This document shows positions 59,081-64,000 of a stretch of DNA of 64,000 nucleotides, in pieces. The stretch is from Proteles cristata cristata (Eukaryota > Chordata > Mammalia > Carnivora > Hyaenidae), in the NCBI GenBank assembly GCA_017311185.1, contig JAESUZ010002881.1, positions 868,001 to 932,000 of the forward strand, written 5' to 3'. The stretch's first letter is position 1; each line of letters begins with the position of its first letter. Made by a program: the position numbers and the translations under genes. The notes under the pieces are model-generated. The model was given only the letters and a program-made list of their open reading frames with translations, made no database searches and had not been told where the DNA came from.

Positions 59081-60699
59081 ATGTGTTTTCAATTTTATCT
59101 TTTGAAAGAGTCAGCTCTTAATTTCACGGATCTTTTCTATTATCTTTTTAGTCTCTATTTCATTTCTGATTTTGTTTTTCCCTCATTTCTATTAATCAGG
59201 GTTTTGTTCTTTCTTTCTCACTCTGTAAAGTGTAAATTTAGGTTATTTGAGATTTTTCTTGTGTCTTGAAGGTAGGTATTTATTGCTATTAATTTCCTCT
59301 TAAAAGTAACTTTGTTGCATTTGATAAATTTTTTATTCTATTTCCATTTTCACTTATTGAAGTATGTTTTATTTCTTTATTAACACTTTGTTCAGTAACA
59401 TGTTACTTAATCTTCACACATTTCTGAATTTTCTCTTTTTTTGGTAATATATTTCTCGTTTTATAATTTTGTGGTTAGAAAATATACTTGATATGATTTC
59501 AGTCTCCTAAAAATTTTAGACTTGATTTGTAGCCTAACATATGATGCATACTGTTATAATGTTCCATGTGTATATTGCCACTTTTGGATGGAATGTTCTA
59601 TTTAAACCATTCTATTCTACATAAAATATGTAAATATTTATTATATATAATATATATATTCTAACGTATCATTTAAAGCTGAGGTTTCCTTATGGATTTT
59701 CTGTCTAGATCATCTATACTTTGATAAAAGTCAGATATTAAAACCCTCTATTATTGTGTATTTTCCCTTTAGATCTTTACATTGTATATTTGTTTTTTAT
59801 ATTTAAGTGTCTCTAGGTGCAGGGCATAAATAGTTACAAATGTTATATCTTCTTTTTAGGCTGAACTATTATTATACAATCCCCCTAGTTGTCTGTTAAT
59901 ATAATCTTTGTTTTCAGATATATTTTGTATGAGTACAGATGCCCTGGCTTTATTTTGGTTATCATTTGCATACTACATCTTTTTCCATTGCTTTCAGTCT
60001 GTGTGTTCTACATTTGAAGTCATTCTCTTATAGGCAGTATATAGATAAATCTTATTTTTTACATCTATTCAGCCACTCTATCTCTTCTGATTGGAAAAAT
60101 TTATACATTTACATTTAAAATAAGTATTTATAGGCATGCACTCATTATCAATCGAAAACAATTTAGAATGTTTTGAAGTTCTCTTCCTTGCTTCTCTCAC
60201 TCTCTTCCTTTGTGGTTTGAGGACTTTCTTTTGTGGTATGCTTAGATTACTTTTTTATTTTATGTTGTAATCTCTTATAGATGATGTTCTGTGATCATCT
60301 TGGGGCTAATATTTAACAGACTATATTTGGAGCAGTACGTTTTAAGTTGATAACTGAAGTTTAAATGTGTGCCCTACTTAAAGTTCTACATTTTCTCTCT
60401 CCCCATCCATGTTTTTTATGTCACAATTTACATTTTTATTGTATGTACACTTTATTATCGCTATTTTTACTACTTTTGTATTTTATCCTTCCTACTAGCT
60501 TTATAATTGATCAGTCCACTATCTTTACTACATATTTACCTTCAGCAATGAGATTTATATTTTGATGTTTCTTGTTACTAATTAGCACCTTTCCTTTTCA
60601 ATTTAAATAAGTCTCTTTAATGTTTCTTGTACAACCAATTTAGTAATAGTGAACTCAAGGTTTGCTTGTCTGGAAAACTCAATCTCTCAGTCCTTTTGT

Positions 60700-60951
60700 T
60701 TTTCTTTTTCAGGCTTCTTTATTTAAGTTCCAGTTAGTTGACATAATGTAATATTAGTTTCAGTAGTAGAATGTAATGATTCATCACTTATGTACAACAC
60801 TAAGTACTCCTCAGAAGTGCCCTCCTTTATACCAACTCCATTTAATTCATCCCGCTGGACACCTCCCCTCCAGCAACCATCAATTTGTTTTCTATAGTTA
60901 ATTTTGTTTTCTGGTTTGCCTCTCTTTCTTCTCTCCACCCCTAACCCCCAT
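60700..60951 (-). mobile_element. 5'-truncated LINE-1 3' end nested in L1
   Basis: About 250 bases of 3'-UTR complement ('AAGTTCCAGTTAGTTGACAT'; 'GACACCTCCCCTCCAGCAAC') interrupt ORF1-like text of the host L1. Similar text, AATCTCTC, occurs at 60681 and 60952 and may be the target duplication. The 71-residue frame on the minus strand is 3' UTR. Confidence 0.82.
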
Positions 60952-61729
60952 AATCTCTCCTTTAGTTCTGAATGCTAACTTTCCAGGTAGCATTATTATT
61001 GATCACAAGTTACTTGTTTGTTGTTGTTTGCTGTTTTCTGTCAGTACTTTGAATGTATCATGCCCCTCCTTTATAGCCTGAAAAATATCTGCTGAAAAAT
61101 ATGCTGATGGTTTATGGACATTCCTTCATTGGGGTTCCCTTGTATATAACAAGTTGATTTTTTTCTTACTGATTTTAAGACAGTATTTAGCTTTTGACAT
61201 CTTAATTATAATGTGTCTTGGTGTGAGTCTCTGGGTTTCTCTTATTTGAGTCTTTATGGGCCTTCTGGATCTGGATATATTTCTTTCCACAGGTTAAGGA
61301 AGTTTTCAGCTATTATTTATCAGGTAATTTTTCTGCCCCTTTCTATTTTTCTATGTGGTGCCTCTTTAATGAAAATGCTAATTTGTTTGATGTTATCCTG
61401 TAAGATCCTTAAGCTATTACTTAAAAAAAAAAGTATATATATTTTGCTGCTCATATTGGGTATGTTCCTCTTATATTTCTTTTTTATGCTTCATCTAGCC
61501 TGCTGTTTATGTTTTTCACTTCAGTTATTGCATTTTTCATAGCTGTGACTACCATTTGGTACTTCTTATATTTTTTATTTCTGTTGTTGAAGTTCTCACT
61601 GTGTTCATTCATTCTTCTTCCACGTTTGGTAGGCTAGTTTATGATCATTATTTTGACCTGTTTATCAGGTAAATTACTTATCTCCATTTTATTGCTTTTT
61701 TCTTAGGTTTTATCTTGTTCTTTCTTTTA

Positions 61730-61948
61730 CTTTTTAAAAAAATATAACGTTTATATATTTTTAAGAGAGAAAGAAAAAAGGAGTGGAGGAGAGGTAGAGA
61801 GAGAGGGAGACAGAATCTGAAGCAGGTTCTAGGCTCTGAGCCATCAGCACAAAGTCCCATGTGGGGTTCAATCTCATGAGCTGCAAGATCATGACCTGAG
61901 CCCAAGTTGAACTCAGTTAACTGACTGAGCCACCCAGGTGCTTCTTAG
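61730..61948 (-). mobile_element. CAN-SINE with 11-bp TSD inside L1
   Basis: Antisense copy; duplication TCTTTCTTTTA at 61719-61729 and 61949-61959. Lies 127 bases from an opposite-strand copy. Confidence 0.93.
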
Positions 61949-62075
61949 TCTTTCTTTTAGAATGTATTTCTCCATTCCTCATTTTACATGACTTTTTGTG
62001 TAGTTTTTATGTTTTAGATGAAGAGCTACCTCTTCCTGTCATGAAGGGTTGGTCTTGTATTAGAGAGAAACTTAT

Positions 62076-62301
62076 TGGGGCACCTGGGTGGCTCAGTCAG
62101 TTAAGCCTCCAACTTAGGCTCAGGTCATAATCTCATGTTTTGTGGGTTCGAGCCCGCGTCGGGCTCAGTGCTGACAGCTAGCTCAGAGCCTGGAGCCTGT
62201 TTTTGGATTCTGTGTCTCCCTCTCTCTGACCTTCCCATGCTCATGCTGTCTCTACCAACCACTCTCTCAAAAAAAAAAAAAAAAAAAAAGAGAGAGAGAG
62301 A
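62076..62301 (+). mobile_element. CAN-SINE with 13-bp TSD inside L1
   Basis: Sense copy, GGGGCACCTGGGTGGCTCAG to a 21-base A run. Duplication GAGAGAAACTTAT at 62063-62075 and 62302-62314. Confidence 0.95.
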
Positions 62302-63111
62302 GAGAGAAACTTATCTTTTAAACCTGCCTTAGTTCTTCATTGTATTTGAAACCCTTGTGATTGCCCAAGTAGTCTATTCTATTTTTAATAACTATCCATG
62401 GTTGAGTATGTGCCAAGATCTGTCAGTGTCCCAAAGGGAAAGATCTCATTCAGCACCTAAGTTCAGGCTGATTGGAAGCCAAACCTTCATGCAGCAGCTT
62501 TTAAAATGTGCAAATATATACAGTTCTGTGGGACTCAAGTATAGATCTTTCTGGCCACCAGACAAGATCATCTAGAGGTGATGCTTGGGGGACAGTTTCA
62601 AAAATTGTGGCTCCAGATAAGTCCATGATCTGTAGTGAGGCAGAGAAAGAATATAAAACTGGAATTCGTTAGCTTACATTCTCTGAGAGTACGGTTTATG
62701 CCTCTAAAATTGTGCCATGACAGAAGCCTTAAGCCAAAACTCTTAGGCAAGCTAATTGTCTTTTTTCTCTCGGAAAGTCCAGGAGTGTGTTTCAGTCTGC
62801 CATCTGTGCAGTGCCCTGTGGGTGGACCTCTACAAAAAACAGTCTACTCAACTGTACAGTTTTATGGGACCCAGGAATTCAAATTCACCTGGTCTCCAGA
62901 GATAGGTACCCAAGGGGGTGAGTCTCCTAGGCTGCAACCACAACACCCAGGACACCAGATGTGTGTAAAAGCTCCACTCCAGAAAGTAGTGGAACTGTTA
63001 AGCATGGAAGAAAGATAACATAAAGATGGCACCTAGCGAAGAATAAAAAGTGGCTCCAACCAGCTTTAGTAAGGTAGAGGTAGGGTACAAAATGGGGCCC
63101 ACCAATTAGAA

Positions 63112-63295
63112 GGTGGCTCAGTCGGTTAAGCATCCGACTTTGGCTCAGGTCATGATCTAGCGGTTGGTGGGTTCAAGCCCCACTCTGACAGCTAGCTCAG
63201 AGCCTGGAGCCTGCTTTGGATTCTGTATCTCCCTCTCTCTCTGACCTTCCCCTGTTCACGCTGTCTCTCTCTCTCTCTCGGGGGGAGGGGGGGGG
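63112..63295 (+). mobile_element. CAN-SINE inside L1 5' UTR
   Basis: Sense copy beginning at GGTGGCTCAGTCGGTTAAGC (first bases of the head lost), CTCAGGTCATGATCTAGCGG, ACAGCTAGCTCAGAGCCTGG and a CT run followed by a G-rich tract instead of an A tail. No clean duplication seen. Confidence 0.9.
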
Positions 63296-63900
63296 AAGAA
63301 GGTAAATATGACACCAAAGAGAGAGAGAGAAAGAACCTGCCTGCTTTAGCAAAGCAGAAACAGAGGTCCCAGGATAGTATCCCAAAAGGCCCTTGCCCTT
63401 TAGCTAATGCTTTAAGATTAGCAAATCTCTTTCAAATAAAGTCTGGGCACCTTTCAAATTGATGCTTCTGTGCTTCAGAATGATGATGAGTGAACTTGGT
63501 TAAAGCCTTTAAGAGGTGCATCTTAGTTTGCTACAGCCCTTTGGATCCTGTGGACTTGAACCCCTTTCGTTTTCAAATACAGGTATTTGGGAACTTGTCT
63601 CTCAGTTGCCAGACTGACATGAGTGATAAGCTTGTAAGGAGAAGTTCCAGATTTGTGAATTTCTTCTCCATAGGTTGCCATACTGTGGGTGGAGTTTATA
63701 ATAAGATAGTATTATATCAGCCTCCTCTACCCACCTTAATGTGGCCCTATTTCATTTCTTGATGTCAGGTTGCTGCTCAGCTTGTTTTCAGATCTCTCTT
63801 TATTTTCCCCCAAAGGAAATTTTTCTATAGGTAGCTATAGATTTGGTATGTCCATGGGAAAAGAGGAGTTCAAGATCTTCCTATTCTGCTATCTTGGCCT

Positions 63901-64000
63901 GTTTTCAAAGGTATTAATATATCCTTCATTTTTAAGAATAATTGGATGGGTATAATTTTTCTATTTGATAGTCTTTCTTTCAGCATATGGAATGTGTTAT
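63901..64000 (-). mobile_element. Antisense L1-like flank
   Basis: 'TTTGATAGTCTTTCTTTCAG' followed by CATATGGAATGTGTTAT is antisense ORF1-region L1 text. It may be the upstream part of the element at 46822-51700, into which the ancient full-length L1 was inserted. Only 100 bases are visible. Confidence 0.45.

Larger units (their letters stand above)
58096..63900 (-). mobile_element. Near-full-length ancient antisense LINE-1, ORF2 to 5' UTR
   Basis: Continuation of the element starting at 51705. It runs from RT text (GAATTCCCTAGTGAAACCAT at 58363) through the linker and endonuclease (58640-60650) and ORF1-like text (GGAAGTTTTCAGCTATTATT at 61299). It ends in a recognisable ancient 5' UTR (62380-63900): 'GGCTGATTGGAAGCCAAACC' at 62466, 'GAACTTGTCTCTCAGTTGCC' at 63590, and a terminus complementing AGGCCAAGATAGCAGAATAGG. 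Removing nested inserts leaves about 6.9 kb, the length of a complete L1. The 127-residue frame at 62635-63018 and 90-residue frame at 63490-63762 are 5'-UTR complement, not genes. Confidence 0.82.

Noticed and set aside
62635..63018. 127-residue open frame
   Set aside because: It lies in the complement of an ancient L1 5' UTR, has no recognisable domain, and its reading is unrelated to any L1 protein.
1..64000. A previously undescribed functional system
   Set aside because: No gene cluster, conserved RNA or unexplained coding structure could be supported; the visible organisation is explained by retrotransposon insertion, inversion and decay.

Overview
The window reads as nuclear DNA of a carnivoran mammal, most likely a cat (Felidae). 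The main clue is about 35 copies of a tRNA-derived SINE whose head reads GGCGCCTGGGTGGCTYAG and carries GGTTCGAGCCCC, followed by a CT-rich body and an AATAAA-rich tail. This is the feliform CAN-SINE (SINEC_F type), not the canid form. The DNA is visibly AT-rich and dominated by LINE-1. I find no convincing host gene. Every longer open frame is L1 ORF2 debris, translated SINE or microsatellite, or a chance frame. No rRNA, CRISPR, origin or prokaryotic operon structure is present. I call it an intergenic, gene-desert segment, though an intron of a very large gene cannot be excluded.

Layout. 1-1.5 kb: nothing recognised. 1.5-7.8 kb: old antisense L1s, a sense ORF2 fragment and an inversion-like junction at about 6.83 kb. 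9.3-10.3 kb: an MLT1-type LTR and an antisense MLT2-type LTR. 11.2-19.5 kb: a SINE cluster with a Tigger-family DNA transposon split by a SINE (15.5-16.4 kb). 19.6-21.2 and 24.2-25.9 kb: antisense L1s. 23.0-23.6 kb: an antisense MLT1-type LTR. 26-31 kb: SINEs, MIR-like and LTR remnants and the largest stretches of unassigned DNA. 31.3-35.5 kb: an old antisense L1 split by a sense L1 with a perfect 14-bp target duplication. 35.5-41.5 kb: antisense L1s with an LTR and a GATA microsatellite. 41.5-45.9 kb: mostly unassigned, with an inverted SINE pair. 45.9-64 kb: a stack of L1s nested in one another.

The most informative structure is the nest at 46.8-64 kb. A near-full-length ancient antisense L1 (about 51.7-63.9 kb, with its 5' UTR) appears to lie inside another antisense L1. 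It contains a truncated antisense L1, which contains a 5'-inverted (twin-primed) sense L1, which contains a young SINE. Boundaries rest on my reading of target-site duplications and recalled family consensus. Family names are from memory and no database was searched. I did not find an undescribed functional system. The findings concern insertion history, a young SINE subfamily, inverted SINE pairs and an 87-bp triplication inside an L1.
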